Notes: a model not told the origin generated them from the letters alone. Positions 17,202 through 26,594 are shown, numbered from the stretch's first letter. The stretch: 64,000 nt of DNA from JACMLC01 sp963817025 (GCA_963817025.1 CAWFML010000002.1:1-64000); one strand, 5' to 3'. Made by a program: numbers and translations.

Positions 17202-17939
17202 TTGAACTACTTTAATTACTTCACCGAAATCGAAGACACTTTTATACGCAGGCGCGGCAAACATCTGCTGCTCAGCCCTGTGGACTGGGCTTTGATAGAG
17301 AGCTGGAAAGAGCAGGGCGTGCCGCTGTTTGTGGCCCTGCGCGGGATTGAGAGCGCGTTCGATTCGCACGCCGCGAAGCCGCGACGGCGCAGCGTCAAGA
17401 CCTTGATGTACTGTCAGGAAGAGGTCGAGGCGCAGTATGCCGAATGGCTCGAATCGCAGCTCGGAGCCAGCCCGGAAGACGAGAACGACAACGGCGCGGT
17501 TGTCGAAGCTGGCGAACAGGATGTCAATCTGCCGTTTTCACGCGCAGCGATTCTGGGGCATCTCTCGCATGCGCGCGAGGCTCTCGAAGAGCTTGGCGGC
17601 GAGCGAAAGGGAACTCGTTCGGACGAGTTTACGGACACGGTTGCACGCGTCGTCATACGCCTGTCGAGTCTCGAAAAGGATTTCGCAGGGGCCGCGCGCC
17701 CGGATGCAGAGAAGCTCGAAGAATCTTTGACGAGTCTGGAAAAGATGCTTGACGGGGCGCTTCTCTCGCGTCTCTCTCCCGCGAAATTATCAGCCGCGCG
17801 TGCAGAGACAGAAGCTCAGCTTCACTCTTATCGCAACCGTATGGATGCAGCCACCTACCGGCAGACGCTTGATAATCTGGTACTAAAAACTCTGCGCGAG
17901 CAAGCCCATGTCCCGCGTCTCAGCCTGTTCTATCTCTAA
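17202..17939 (+). CDS. Conserved hypothetical protein, acidic helical
   Basis: A soluble protein of about 245 residues, not assigned to a named family. The start block NYFNYFTEIEDTFIRRRGKH and SPVDWALIESWKEQGVPLFV look conserved, followed by an acidic linker and a mostly helical second half with several SLEK-type heptads. The start is uncertain: TTG 17202 keeps the conserved-looking N terminus, while ATG 17166 adds a hydrophobic stretch partly derived from the adjacent repeat. It lies between coaX and rlmD on the same strand and may be cotranscribed with rlmD. No enzymatic motif was found. Confidence 0.65.
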   Translation: MNYFNYFTEIEDTFIRRRGKHLLLSPVDWALIESWKEQGVPLFVALRGIESAFDSHAAKPRRRSVKTLMYCQEEVEAQYAEWLESQLGASPEDENDNGAVVEAGEQDVNLPFSRAAILGHLSHAREALEELGGERKGTRSDEFTDTVARVVIRLSSLEKDFAGAARPDAEKLEESLTSLEKMLDGALLSRLSPAKLSAARAETEAQLHSYRNRMDAATYRQTLDNLVLKTLREQAHVPRLSLFYL

Positions 17940-17958
17940 CGCCGGTGTGAATGAAGGA

Positions 17959-19212
17959 ATGAAGCGAACACGCAGCAGGCATCACCGCAGGGCAGAAGAA
18001 ACACAAGAGCGCGGCAATCAAACTGTAGAGGTTTTGATTGAGCGGATTTTGCCGGGCGGCGCGGGGTTGGCCCACGCGGACGGGCAGACGATTCTGGTCG
18101 GGCTGGCTGCGCCGGGCGACCGCCTGCTGGTGCGCCTCGAACGCAGGCGCGGCGCAGTCTCTTTCGCTTCTATCATAGACATCATAGAACCATCGCCCGC
18201 GCGCGTCACGCCTCCGTGCCCATACTTCGGGCGTTGCGGCGGCTGTGATTTCCAGCAGTTAAATTACGAAGCGCAGCTTGAGGCAAAAGTCGAGATCATA
18301 CGCGATTGCCTGCGGCGCATCGCGCGGCTGGATTTCACAGACAACATTCCGATAACTGCTTCGCCTGTCGAATGGCAATATCGCTCGCGTGCACAGTGGC
18401 AATATGATGCGCTGAGAAATCATCTGGGTTATTTCGAGCGCGGCTCGCATACTGTCTGCGATGTGGCACAGTGTCCGGTTCTCGTGCCTGCGCTTGAAGA
18501 GACGCTTGAAAGTTTGCGCGTGCGTATGCGCGCGGGAACTCTGCCGCGCGAGACTTCGGAGTTTCAGGCAGTCGCGGGCGACGAGGGCGCATCTATCTTT
18601 CCTCCGGTTGATGAAGACGGCACGCGAGAGGTCAGCCGCCGGATAGGAGCGCAACGCTATCTCTTCAGCGCGAACGGTTTTTTTCAGATCAATCAGGAGC
18701 TGCTCTCCGCGCTCATCGCGCATGCAGTGGATAGCGCGCAGGGCTTGACGGCTCTGGACTTGTATTGCGGCGCGGGGCTTTTCACGCTCCCGCTGGCGAA
18801 TCGCTTCGCGCAGGTCACGGGCGTCGAAGCGCATCCGGTCGCAGTCGCTTACGCGCGGCGCAATCTATCGGCAGCGCGGTTGACTAATGCTTCCGTCGAA
18901 TGCGCTACGGTCGGCGAGTGGCTGCGCGGCGCACATGCATCCATGCAGGAACAGGTTGATTTCATCCTGCTCGACCCGCCGCGCACGGGCGCAGAGGAAG
19001 GTGTGATAGAAGCGATGCTCGCGCTTCGCCCGCGCCGCATCTCATACGTCTCCTGCGATCCTGCGACCTTAGCACGCGACCTCAGAGGTTTGACCGGCGG
19101 CGGCTACAGGCTTGACTCTATCGCAGCATTTGATATGTTTCCGCAGACTCATCACGTCGAGACGGTGGCGCATTTGTTCTTCTTCTCAAAACACATAAGT
19201 GAATGCGAATAA
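17959..19212 (+). CDS. rlmD: 23S rRNA (uracil-5)-methyltransferase, RlmD/TrmA type
   Basis: About 418 residues from ATG 17959. It methylates a uracil in RNA using SAM. An N-terminal TRAM RNA-binding domain (VEVLIERILPGGAGLAHADG) precedes an iron-sulfur cysteine set (CPYFGRCGGC, with a further Cys near CDVAQCP). The methyltransferase core shows ALDLYCGAGLFTLPLA, LLDPPRTGAEEGV, and YVSCDPATLARDL with the catalytic Cys. The whole domain order fits RlmD/RumA-like enzymes; the exact uridine is not determinable. The last six residues and the stop codon (HISECE, ending in gaatgcgaataa) come from the left end of the Tn7-like element, which sits on the 3' end of this gene. Confidence 0.9.
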   Translation: MKRTRSRHHRRAEETQERGNQTVEVLIERILPGGAGLAHADGQTILVGLAAPGDRLLVRLERRRGAVSFASIIDIIEPSPARVTPPCPYFGRCGGCDFQQLNYEAQLEAKVEIIRDCLRRIARLDFTDNIPITASPVEWQYRSRAQWQYDALRNHLGYFERGSHTVCDVAQCPVLVPALEETLESLRVRMRAGTLPRETSEFQAVAGDEGASIFPPVDEDGTREVSRRIGAQRYLFSANGFFQINQELLSALIAHAVDSAQGLTALDLYCGAGLFTLPLANRFAQVTGVEAHPVAVAYARRNLSAARLTNASVECATVGEWLRGAHASMQEQVDFILLDPPRTGAEEGVIEAMLALRPRRISYVSCDPATLARDLRGLTGGGYRLDSIAAFDMFPQTHHVETVAHLFFFSKHISECE

Positions 19213-19252
19213 ACACAAGACGCTGCGAAAAAGCACATAAGGGATTGCGAAT
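19191..19252 (+). promoter_or_regulatory. Left-end TnsB-type binding sites (3)
   Basis: Three direct repeats: acacataagtgaatgcgaa from 19191, acacaagacgctgcgaa from 19213 and gcacataagggattgcgaa from 19233, spaced 22 and 20 bases. They match the right-end sites in opposite orientation. The first overlaps the rlmD stop codon. The following ~310 bases (19253-19563) show no gene, only several ggtaag(t)-type short motifs. Confidence 0.82.
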
Positions 19253-19563
19253 AATTCCAGCCAAACATTCCTAAGTATCAAAGTCCTTAAAGTATTTGGC
19301 AGAGTGTCGATGAGATAGCAGGTAAAGTTAGGATTGTTAGACTACCCGAATGGTCCAAAGCATATAGTTGGAGTATAAGCAGGATAAGCGGGAATTTCAT
19401 TGTCATTTTTTGCTAAGGTAAGGTAAGTGTGAAGAACTGGTGGCTAAAACTAACATATCAACTTGGTAGGGTGGAAACATTAAGGAAAGCGAGGTAAGTG
19501 TAGTGGAAAAGACTCAAATACAAGTTTAGCTTAAGTTAATGAGAAAAAGTGGAAAATCACTAA

Positions 19564-20508
19564 CTAGAATTCTAATTCTGGAATATTAATCAATACTTGT
19601 GTAGTTCCATTAGCACGTAAGTTCATCAATACATCCATCTTTGCTTTTGCGATAGCTAGTCTTTTTGCGAAAATCTCCAACATGTCTGTCCAGTATTTCT
19701 CGTGTTGACGCCTAAAAAAATTCGCCCTATCACAGTGGATGACAAGCGTCCCTAATAACTCATTCCTGTCAGATAGGACTGGGTAAACTATTGATGAACG
19801 AATTCTGCGTTTTTGTTCTGGATAGAGTTCATGGTAGTCCGCCTCTCGGCTCAATGTATCTTCGATAACATGTATTGAAGGGCGCACTTCACGATATATA
19901 ACAGATGTTACTGTAGTCGAATATATACTAGGCGTTGCGGCCTTGAGCAACATGCTGCGTGGGGCTCGCCCTTCGCGATTTGCATATGCCGGTATTGTTA
20001 TTTCTCCATCAACATAAGATTTCGTCATAAATGTCACTTCAAAATCTATCCTCTCCTCATTACCCAAGGACTTACCAAAGGCAGCTTCAAAAGTGCTGTA
20101 TGTAGCCTCTACTACTCTTTGTAATAATCGGAGTGACGTGACAAAGGCTTCTACGAAGTTATCTTCTAAATTAGTGTGTAAATGAAGATCCTCAAATTGT
20201 TTTATCTCAACACGATCAATGAAGGTATATGCGTGCATTAGAGCGGCACGCCTTTCTTCAATTTCCCGTTTGGCTGTATCTCTAATGATAGAAGTATATC
20301 TACTTATGAATACAACAGCAGTAAGGAGTACGATGAAAATCGCAGCGTGAAGGGCAAGCCTATAAGGCTGATTTAACTTTGCACTTTCAGCAACTAGATG
20401 AGAAAGAAGCGCGGCAAAATAAAAAGGAATAGCAGTAGAAATTGCTCCGATTAGGAGGCGCCATCCTAATGAAAAACCATCAAACCAAGATATTAGCCTT
20501 CTAATCAT
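19564..20508 (-). CDS. Two-TM protein with GAF-like C-terminal domain
   Basis: A 314-residue protein with two membrane segments near the N terminus (about residues 15-38 and 50-68). A short basic, helical linker (REIEERRAALMHAYTFIDRV) is followed by a C-terminal domain at about 100-300 that looks GAF-like, ending VYPVLSDRNELLGTLVIHCD and helical LEIFAKRLAIAKAKM. No kinase, cyclase or nuclease motif follows, so it may be a membrane effector or sensor that binds a small molecule. Its ATG overlaps the stop of the upstream fusion gene by four bases (ATGA), so the two are almost certainly translationally coupled. I do not recognise the pair as a named system. Confidence 0.7.
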   Translation of the reverse strand: MIRRLISWFDGFSLGWRLLIGAISTAIPFYFAALLSHLVAESAKLNQPYRLALHAAIFIVLLTAVVFISRYTSIIRDTAKREIEERRAALMHAYTFIDRVEIKQFEDLHLHTNLEDNFVEAFVTSLRLLQRVVEATYSTFEAAFGKSLGNEERIDFEVTFMTKSYVDGEITIPAYANREGRAPRSMLLKAATPSIYSTTVTSVIYREVRPSIHVIEDTLSREADYHELYPEQKRRIRSSIVYPVLSDRNELLGTLVIHCDRANFFRRQHEKYWTDMLEIFAKRLAIAKAKMDVLMNLRANGTTQVLINIPELEF

Positions 20509-22076
20509 AGCAAACTTACTCCCCGCCCCAGATGACGCTTAATGAATTGCTTTACGTCGGGTGAATTTGAAAGAAGGTCTTCCGCGTCTTTTAAACGCTT
20601 ACAAGACAGATGGATTAGATCCTGAGATTTAGGGTCAAGGGCAGAGACTCCACTGGCAAGGAAGGAACTAGCGATCTCTTCGACCTCGATAAGAATGCAG
20701 GGCTTCCCAGAAGAGGAAGCGATACCGAATTCATAGTGAGAGCCGCAACTGTTTCCGAGAATGCCAACAAATAAGTCGCTGGTTGATACATGATGTGTGC
20801 ATTCTCGCATGGCTTCCTCTGGCGTCAATTGCTTTCTTCCCCACTCATTTACGTCTCGGTGTGGCAGAAGCACCGAAAGACCTAGCTCGCGTAAGGCGCG
20901 CTCTATGCCAAGAAGACCGTTCCTGAAGCCATGTCGGGGGATAATCCCATGACTCGGTGGGATCTCAAAAAGATAGCTTTGCTCCTCAAGTTCAGTTTGG
21001 GCGATATCCCGACCGCTGAACGGGGCCGCTAGGTATGCCACCGGGGTGATCAGGGGACTCGCTGAGGTAATAGTCTTTCTATGAGTTTTGATAATCGGGG
21101 ACCATCTATCTTGCCGAAAAGGCCGAAGGTGATATAAGTGATTGTTGCCGATAACTGGGCCGTTATCAAATAGGGATATCTGTGGATCTCTCAGATTATG
21201 CGTGAGCACCCATTCAATCTCACTGAAAACCTCTTCAAGGACACCATGTTTGCTTAGGTCGCTAGCATCGGTATTCAGGACGTAGAGTTCAGGCCCTTGT
21301 AGATTGTCACGCCATTTGTCGTATAGCTGCTTCGAACGCCGGAGGTAGTCTATGGTATGGAGTTTTGAGTCTGATCTCCCGCGGGAGTGTGTCCTTTCGA
21401 ATGCTGTTTCTGCGCTGCAATCGCAATAGAAGTGGTATTCTGGAGCTTTAGGCGGCAAGGAACACATGAGATTGCCGACCTGCTCGAAGGTAGCGTGGCT
21501 ACGAGGACCTATGGCTCCTGCCTCCTCAAACAGCCGCTCATAGACCATAATGTCTTCCTCTATCCATCGTTCGACTACGAATGGTTCGCCACGTTCGAGC
21601 TTCTGTAGGATCTGAGATGTCTTAGTAACTAGAAATGCAACCTGAGCCTCAAACGCCCAGCGATTCTGGTTGATTGCTAAGTCTGGGAGATATGCCCGCC
21701 CGGCTGGGTGGGAACCAATGAGATCGATTCCGAATGTGCGGGCGATCACGTTTGCAAGGGTTGTCTTGCCCGATCCGCTGATTCCTGAAACACATAAAAT
21801 CTGAAAAGGGACAAATGACGCTGGCTCAGGGGCGACTTTGTTACGCCGATCTTGGAGGGCGTGTGACATAAAAGGCGCAACCACGTCCTCAGGAATACCC
21901 AGATATTGACTCACAGTTTGGAGGGCGTCTGCGGTGAGAAGTCGACGCCCCTGCTCCATTAGTGCAATAGCAGAACGACTTGCGAATACCTCACGCGCCA
22001 ATTCATGCTGAGTAATGCCCACCTTCTTGCGAAAGGAGCGAATTAAGCGACCGAGTTCAATAACACCGCGGTTCAT
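20505..22076 (-). CDS. XRE-HTH / deoxynucleoside kinase / nucleoside 2-deoxyribosyltransferase-like fusion
   Basis: A 523-residue three-domain protein. Residues ~6-66 form an XRE-type helix-turn-helix (ITQHELAREVFASRSAIALM). Residues ~92-275 look like a deoxynucleoside/thymidylate kinase, with P-loop GISGSGKTT at 98-106, catalytic PFVVERWIEEDIMVYERLF at 165-183 and an Arg-rich lid FERTHSRGRSD. Residues ~345-470 resemble the nucleoside 2-deoxyribosyltransferase/deoxyribohydrolase superfamily, with VAYLAAPFSGRD at the start and SDLFVGILGNSCGSHYEFG at 433-451, where Glu449 fits the catalytic acid. The plan predicts a regulator able to phosphorylate a (deoxy)nucleoside and to break or exchange a glycosidic bond. 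It is coupled to the downstream two-TM GAF-like gene. A defence or nucleotide-signalling role is inference. Confidence 0.78.
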   Translation of the reverse strand: MNRGVIELGRLIRSFRKKVGITQHELAREVFASRSAIALMEQGRRLLTADALQTVSQYLGIPEDVVAPFMSHALQDRRNKVAPEPASFVPFQILCVSGISGSGKTTLANVIARTFGIDLIGSHPAGRAYLPDLAINQNRWAFEAQVAFLVTKTSQILQKLERGEPFVVERWIEEDIMVYERLFEEAGAIGPRSHATFEQVGNLMCSLPPKAPEYHFYCDCSAETAFERTHSRGRSDSKLHTIDYLRRSKQLYDKWRDNLQGPELYVLNTDASDLSKHGVLEEVFSEIEWVLTHNLRDPQISLFDNGPVIGNNHLYHLRPFRQDRWSPIIKTHRKTITSASPLITPVAYLAAPFSGRDIAQTELEEQSYLFEIPPSHGIIPRHGFRNGLLGIERALRELGLSVLLPHRDVNEWGRKQLTPEEAMRECTHHVSTSDLFVGILGNSCGSHYEFGIASSSGKPCILIEVEEIASSFLASGVSALDPKSQDLIHLSCKRLKDAEDLLSNSPDVKQFIKRHLGRGVSLL

Positions 22077-22080
22077 GTGA

Positions 22081-22111
22081 GTAAAGTGGAGATATTTGGT
22101 AAAGTAAGTGG
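22081..22111. promoter_or_regulatory. Possible operator repeats before the HTH-kinase gene
   Basis: A direct repeat on the plus strand, gtaaagt at 22081-22087 and ggtaaagtaagtgg at 22098-22111, spaced 18 bases, ends about five bases before the start codon. Related ggtaag(t) motifs recur at 19.31-19.50 kb beyond the end of the operon. The encoded XRE domain could bind here, but this is speculative. No Shine-Dalgarno sequence is visible. Confidence 0.35.
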
Positions 22112-22137
22112 TGTGGCAGTATTTATTGTAATGACGT

Positions 22138-23595
22138 TTATGACTTTGAGGTCACGTTTGGAATTCTTAGCGCCCATACTCCCTTTTCCACGTGCTTAAA
22201 TAAATCCTCTCTACTTTCTTTATATGCATCGGTATCGGATGAATACTCCTGTAGAGTTTTCCTAACTGCTGAATCCCATGTACTGGGTAGTTTTCGTGAA
22301 GTATTATTTTCGATGTAATCATATATTTCCTGAAGGCTGGCTCTGCCGCCAAGCGCAGTCAAAGTATTGACGATCTCATCCTTCCAACTACGCCTTAGTG
22401 ACTTCGTTAACGATTCTAAACGGATAATATAGCTGCCTATTTCTTGCTCAGTAATCTCTACCTCACTTCCGTGTACCAGTCTATTTCTAAAATCTACAAG
22501 CGCTTGTCCTTCTTTAAATAACTCATCATCAATTGCTCCATTTGCATAAAGAACTTGCAAGACATTTTTTGGTGATCTCCGGGTTTGATGTTGTGTTAGT
22601 AAGCCCTGATCAGTTGCGACCTTAGATAGCACAGCATTAAATGCCCTCCACAATTCTATAAAATTGCCTGTTAGAGTACTGAGATTACTAACTACGGTTT
22701 CAGCAAGCTGCTCCTTATCTTCTACGGGAACATGAACACTACCGAGATTATCAATTGCTTTCTTTAAGTGCTGTTCAACTTCGTTAACGAGTTTTTCAAT
22801 TCTCTCATATTCGGCTCTGCCGATAATCGCGTTATGAGCAATCATGCAACGTAGGTCATAAAGGTCGCTCCATCTGTTTTTCAAATACTCGTTAGTACAT
22901 TCAACCACCTTCGAGAAGTACCTTTCCCAATTAGATCTCTCTCTGAACTCCTTTAGATAGTCTAAATTTATATCGCGTGCTTCCGACGCGTTATCAATGA
23001 CTTTGTAAAGCTCAGATATATTTCTAGACGGATATGCTTTGAATAAGAAATCTCCTAATTGATTAAAATCGATTTGATGTAACACATTTACATACTCCTG
23101 CCGTTTGCTCTTATTGATCGCTTCTTTGAAGCTAGTAGGTGATGCTTCAGCAACCCATTCTTTTCCTACATTTGTGAGCATAAAATAGGTAATCAGCTTT
23201 CGCATGAGATTCTCTACATTATGTATAAGCGGATATGATTTGTTAGCATAATAGAATGAAACGTCGTCCCAAAGCGTTTCCACCTCTCCCTTTGAACTCT
23301 TTACCGCAGAACGGATGGCCCTAAGCAATCCGATAAGCTTTTCAATATCTCCCTCTCCTCCATCGAAGCTTAATTTCAAGTGGAAAAATCTTTGTTCTTT
23401 CCCCTCCACCTTTCCAATCGTAAGCTCGTAAGAGACCGAAAGATTCTCTTTATATTTGATAAGAGGCGCTATTACCACGATATCCGAGTCGGTTTGGAGT
23501 AATTTATTAAATTCGTCCACACTGTCACAAAGGTGGTAAAAAGCTGGCGTAGCCTCCCTTTCAATTATAATTAAATATTCAGTTATTAATTGCAC
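22138..23595 (-). CDS. Double-HEPN protein with C-terminal winged-helix-like domain
   Basis: A 485-residue protein with two R-x4-H motifs characteristic of HEPN ribonuclease or toxin folds: LRCMIAHNA at about residues 254-262 and FRNRLVHGS at about 373-381, each within long helices. The N-terminal ~120 residues form an unrecognised alpha/beta region. The final ~85 residues (IVNTLTALGGRASLQEIYDY and later HVEKGVWALR) look like a winged helix of the HARE/HB1 type found in restriction and defence proteins. HEPN proteins often cut RNA in phage defence, but activity here is inferred. The start lies 27 bases beyond the stop of the interrupted HEPN gene, in the same direction, so they probably form one operon. 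Confidence 0.65.
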   Translation of the reverse strand: MQLITEYLIIIEREATPAFYHLCDSVDEFNKLLQTDSDIVVIAPLIKYKENLSVSYELTIGKVEGKEQRFFHLKLSFDGGEGDIEKLIGLLRAIRSAVKSSKGEVETLWDDVSFYYANKSYPLIHNVENLMRKLITYFMLTNVGKEWVAEASPTSFKEAINKSKRQEYVNVLHQIDFNQLGDFLFKAYPSRNISELYKVIDNASEARDINLDYLKEFRERSNWERYFSKVVECTNEYLKNRWSDLYDLRCMIAHNAIIGRAEYERIEKLVNEVEQHLKKAIDNLGSVHVPVEDKEQLAETVVSNLSTLTGNFIELWRAFNAVLSKVATDQGLLTQHQTRRSPKNVLQVLYANGAIDDELFKEGQALVDFRNRLVHGSEVEITEQEIGSYIIRLESLTKSLRRSWKDEIVNTLTALGGRASLQEIYDYIENNTSRKLPSTWDSAVRKTLQEYSSDTDAYKESREDLFKHVEKGVWALRIPNVTSKS

Positions 23596-24014
23596 TGTTG
23601 TATCGCCTTATTTATATATTGATTAGATCATTTCTTTCATTGCTTTAACTATTGTACACATATGCTCGCCCACGTTTGAACGTAATCGCCGCTCAGTTTC
23701 TGCTTTTGATTTATGATGAGCTACAGCGTTTCGGTCAGGATAAATGTCATTCAGTGCCTGGCTGACGACTGCATCAGCCTTGTTCTGATTCTGGATTTGC
23801 GAAAAGGCTAACGCTAATTGGCCGATTGTTAATCTATCAATCTGCCTATCTGTTAAGATTCTTGGCCCAGTGCTTGAAACAAGTCTTATACGAGAGCTAG
23901 CACCAGACATCCCAATCTTCAAATAACGCCTTGCCTCGTTCTCAAATGCTTGACATGCGTCTTCAAATCCCTCTCTCCACTGAGACCTATTGAATTGATC
24001 ATAAGCAGAACCTA

Positions 24015-25203
24015 GTGCTCTGTAATGTTAGTTCTTAGACTTCACGTTCTCGTAGTGGCGACTCAGCTTTTCTCTCGCTTGAGAGATTGAGAACTGCCAC
24101 TCAACTTTGATCTGCAACTCGTTTCGATCTTTGACAAGCGCCTGCACTTCGCGGTCGAGGGCCTCGATTGACGAGATGCGCCGTGATAAGCAGATGCGCG
24201 ACAGTGCCGACAACTCCAACTCCGCCATGTTCAACCATGAACCTTTCTTCGGTGTGTAGTGCATCTCGAAGCGCTGCGCCAACTCGAAGGCGTCTGCTGG
24301 CGGCAGGTGCTCATAAAAGGAACTGGTGTTGTGCGTATTCAAGTTATCTTGCACGAGCACGACTCTGTCTGCCTGCGGGAACATCTCGGCCACTCTCTGC
24401 ATGAAGCGGCAATAGTCGGCTTTCGTCCTCTGGTGGCTCGTCTCAACGAGGCGCTTTCCTGTCAGCGGCTTAAAGGCGACAAGCAGCACGGCTGTGCCCT
24501 CGCGCTCATATTCGTAATCGAAGCGAGTGCTTTGCCCTTCTTTCATCGGCAGGGGCGCAACCACTTCACCCAAGAGTTGCACGGGCATCTCATCGAAGCA
24601 GATCAGAGGACGCTTTTCATCGAAGGGAAGATTGTACAAATAGAGCACATCCTCCATCCGTGCTAGATATTGACCGTCGATTGAGCCTATGCACGATTGC
24701 CTCTTCAAGTGCGGCTTGAGTCTGTTTTTTTCAGAATCTCTTTGACTGCATTGTGCGAGATACTTTCACAGAAGCCGAGTTGGACAGCTCTGTCAGCTAA
24801 GAGGCGCAATGTCCAGCGGGCATGTCCTTCTGGCGCTTGCGAGCAAGCTAAGGCTGTGATCTTGGCTTTCGCCTGACCATCGATGCGCGGAGGTCTGCCG
24901 CTACGCTCCTTGTCCGAGAGTGCCGATTCCAAGCCTTCGCCCTCGTAGAGGCGCTTGATGTTATAGACAGTCGCAATGCCACACGAGAGAGTCTGTGCAA
25001 TCTCAGGAGGCGGCACTTCTTGGTCAAGCAAATGGAGAATCCGAGCACGTGTTTGCAGCCGGTTAGCGCCCTTGCCGGAGCGGAAGAGAGATTTCAAAGA
25101 GCGACGTTCTGCGTCCGAGAGTTGAATGAATTGTGTGTGTCGAGCCATTGTTGAAAGATAGCAGTGGCTCAGGGTATTTACAATAACTTCAATGACAGAG
25201 CAC
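24015..25203 (-). mobile_element. IS630-type insertion sequence, 1189 bp
   Basis: The ends are inverted: GTGCTCTGTAATGTTAGTT on the left and, on the opposite strand, GTGCTCTGTCATTGAAGTT on the right. It is flanked by TA on both sides (24013-24014 and 25204-25205), the IS630/Tc1-mariner target. It carries one two-frame transposase gene and disrupts a nuclease-like/HEPN gene. Confidence 0.9.
24028..25148 (-). CDS. IS630-type transposase in two frames
   Basis: The first frame (25148-24705, 147 residues) holds the helix-turn-helix part (LSDAERRSLKSLFRSGKGAN; PPPEIAQTLSCGIATVYNI). The second (24708-24028, 226 residues) holds the DDE part: CFDEMPVQLLGE with the first Asp, VVLVQDNLNTHNTSSFYEHL with the second, and GSWLNMAELELSALSR with the Glu. 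The frames join by a -1 shift at a run of seven A on the coding strand (complement of 24725-24731), after which the product reads LKKNRLKPHLKRQ, typical of the family. A programmed frameshift is common in IS630 elements, so the transposase may be functional. Confidence 0.88.
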
Positions 25204-25653
25204 TAGCAACGTTCTGAGCTTTCTTGGTAGGGATTCTAACTGGGGAAGATACACGCCGAGAGCTAAATCAGTTGGAGGAGCGGATTCTATAACCCCGCTG
25301 CCGTGACCAATATATAAGCCAACCCCTTGATCCCGCAAGAGACGCTCCTGCTCGTCTGTAATATCTTTTTCCGTAGAACTCGCTTCAAAACATATGGCTA
25401 TTCTTGTATCTTGTTTAGATGATTTGGCATACATTATCCATGCTAGGATGTGATTAAAATCTATCTTGCTACAGACCTCAATAATAACTTTAGTGCGTTG
25501 TCGCCTACATATGAATGTAGGCATATATGGGAAACCTTTTTCAAATTCCTCGACACGGACTCTATACCCGCGCATCTCAAAGTGATTTGCGGCTTCATCA
25601 GCAAATTTAATCAGGTCGGCAGAAACTGTTTTAAAGTTTCGTCGTGGCATAAG

Positions 25654-26594
25654 TTACTTATGAGGATATGTTGAGATTATTTGAGCAAGTTGATTCAGCG
25701 CACTTGCTAGAGATTCAGAAATTTTGTAGCTCCGTGTCTTATGCTCTTCAAGCTTTGCTATCAGCCGTGTCGCTAATTGTTCAATAGAGTGTTCAAAATC
25801 TACTTTTTCGACAGCGTTTTTAAAAGCGTCATCAATGCTGTAATGAGGTTCACTAATAATTTTGTTTACTGCCCGCGACGCAGCTTTCCGGGGTACTTCT
25901 TTACGTGAAATTGCTTGAGCTAATTTGATTAATTTGCGTGGACCTACGGTGTTGGTAATCACTCGTGTTCTAAACTTGTTAACTATTGCTCTTCTAAGAT
26001 GCTCCTCTTCATCTGTGTCTAGGACTGATTGCTTCCGAAGAGCTGTCGCTGCCTTCGTTGCTTCGAGTACGTGATCCACTGAAATCTCTTGCTGGGAGCG
26101 CGGTTTCTCTAACTCTTTCAATAGCTCGTATTGATAATCTTTAGAAATTTGTAAAAGTATACTGAGGCGGCGTACCTCACCACGAGTCAAAGATGCAATA
26201 CCTGCAAGTTCACTTTCTGTCGGTTTCTTACCGAAGCGCGTTGTATATTCCTTTTCAAGTTCCTCTAACTTAAAAGCAGTAGGAAGCGGGTCCCAGTCTT
26301 CCGTGCGTTATGGATAGCAAACATCATCATGATGTTCTCCATACGATCTGGCTTAGGTTGAATAATGACAGGAACCTTTTGAAGACCTAGCGTTAGCGCA
26401 CATCTCCATCGGCGCTCTCCATCTAGAATAAAATAAGTATGCTTATCCTCAAATACGGTCAATGGAACAAGAATACCTTGCTTCGCGATGCTAGACTCTA
26501 GTTCTTGAAGTTCTTCCGGACGAAAGATTAGGAGTGGGTTCTCAGGATTTCGTTCAAGTTTTTGCGGCTCGATTAGCCTTACTGTTTCGGCCAT
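25654..26594 (-). pseudogene. ParB-like protein, frameshifted
   Basis: Two frames make one ParB/Srx-type protein of about 313 residues. The N-terminal part has PQKLERNPENPLLIFRPEEL, GILVPLTVFED and the signature LDGERRWRCALTLGLQKVPV. After a missing base near 26300 the second frame continues with RKDWDPLPTAFKLEELEKEY and a KorB-like helical region (TRGEVRRLSIL). In plasmid and chromosome partition such proteins bind DNA and CTP; in cargo islands they also occur beside methylases. It starts 114 bases after the methylase fragment and ends three bases before the nuclease-like/HEPN gene. The frameshift may be a mutation or a sequence error. Confidence 0.75.

Larger units (their letters stand above)
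23623..25650 (-). pseudogene. Nuclease-like/HEPN protein gene interrupted by an IS630-type element
   Basis: Removing the insertion sequence 24015-25203 and one copy of its TA target restores a single frame of 279 codons (278 residues). The junction reads RKLRTLL then GSAYDQFNRSQWREG. The N-terminal ~150 residues resemble a degenerate PD-(D/E)xK-type fold (FICRRQRTKVIIEVCSK, then ILAWIMYAKSSKQDTRIAI). The C-terminal half is a HEPN-like helical domain with DRNAVAHHK giving R-x4-H. It starts three bases after the ParB-like gene and ends 27 bases before the double-HEPN gene, so it was the middle member of a tight operon. The gene is now disrupted, although the two halves might still be expressed. 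Confidence 0.75.
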
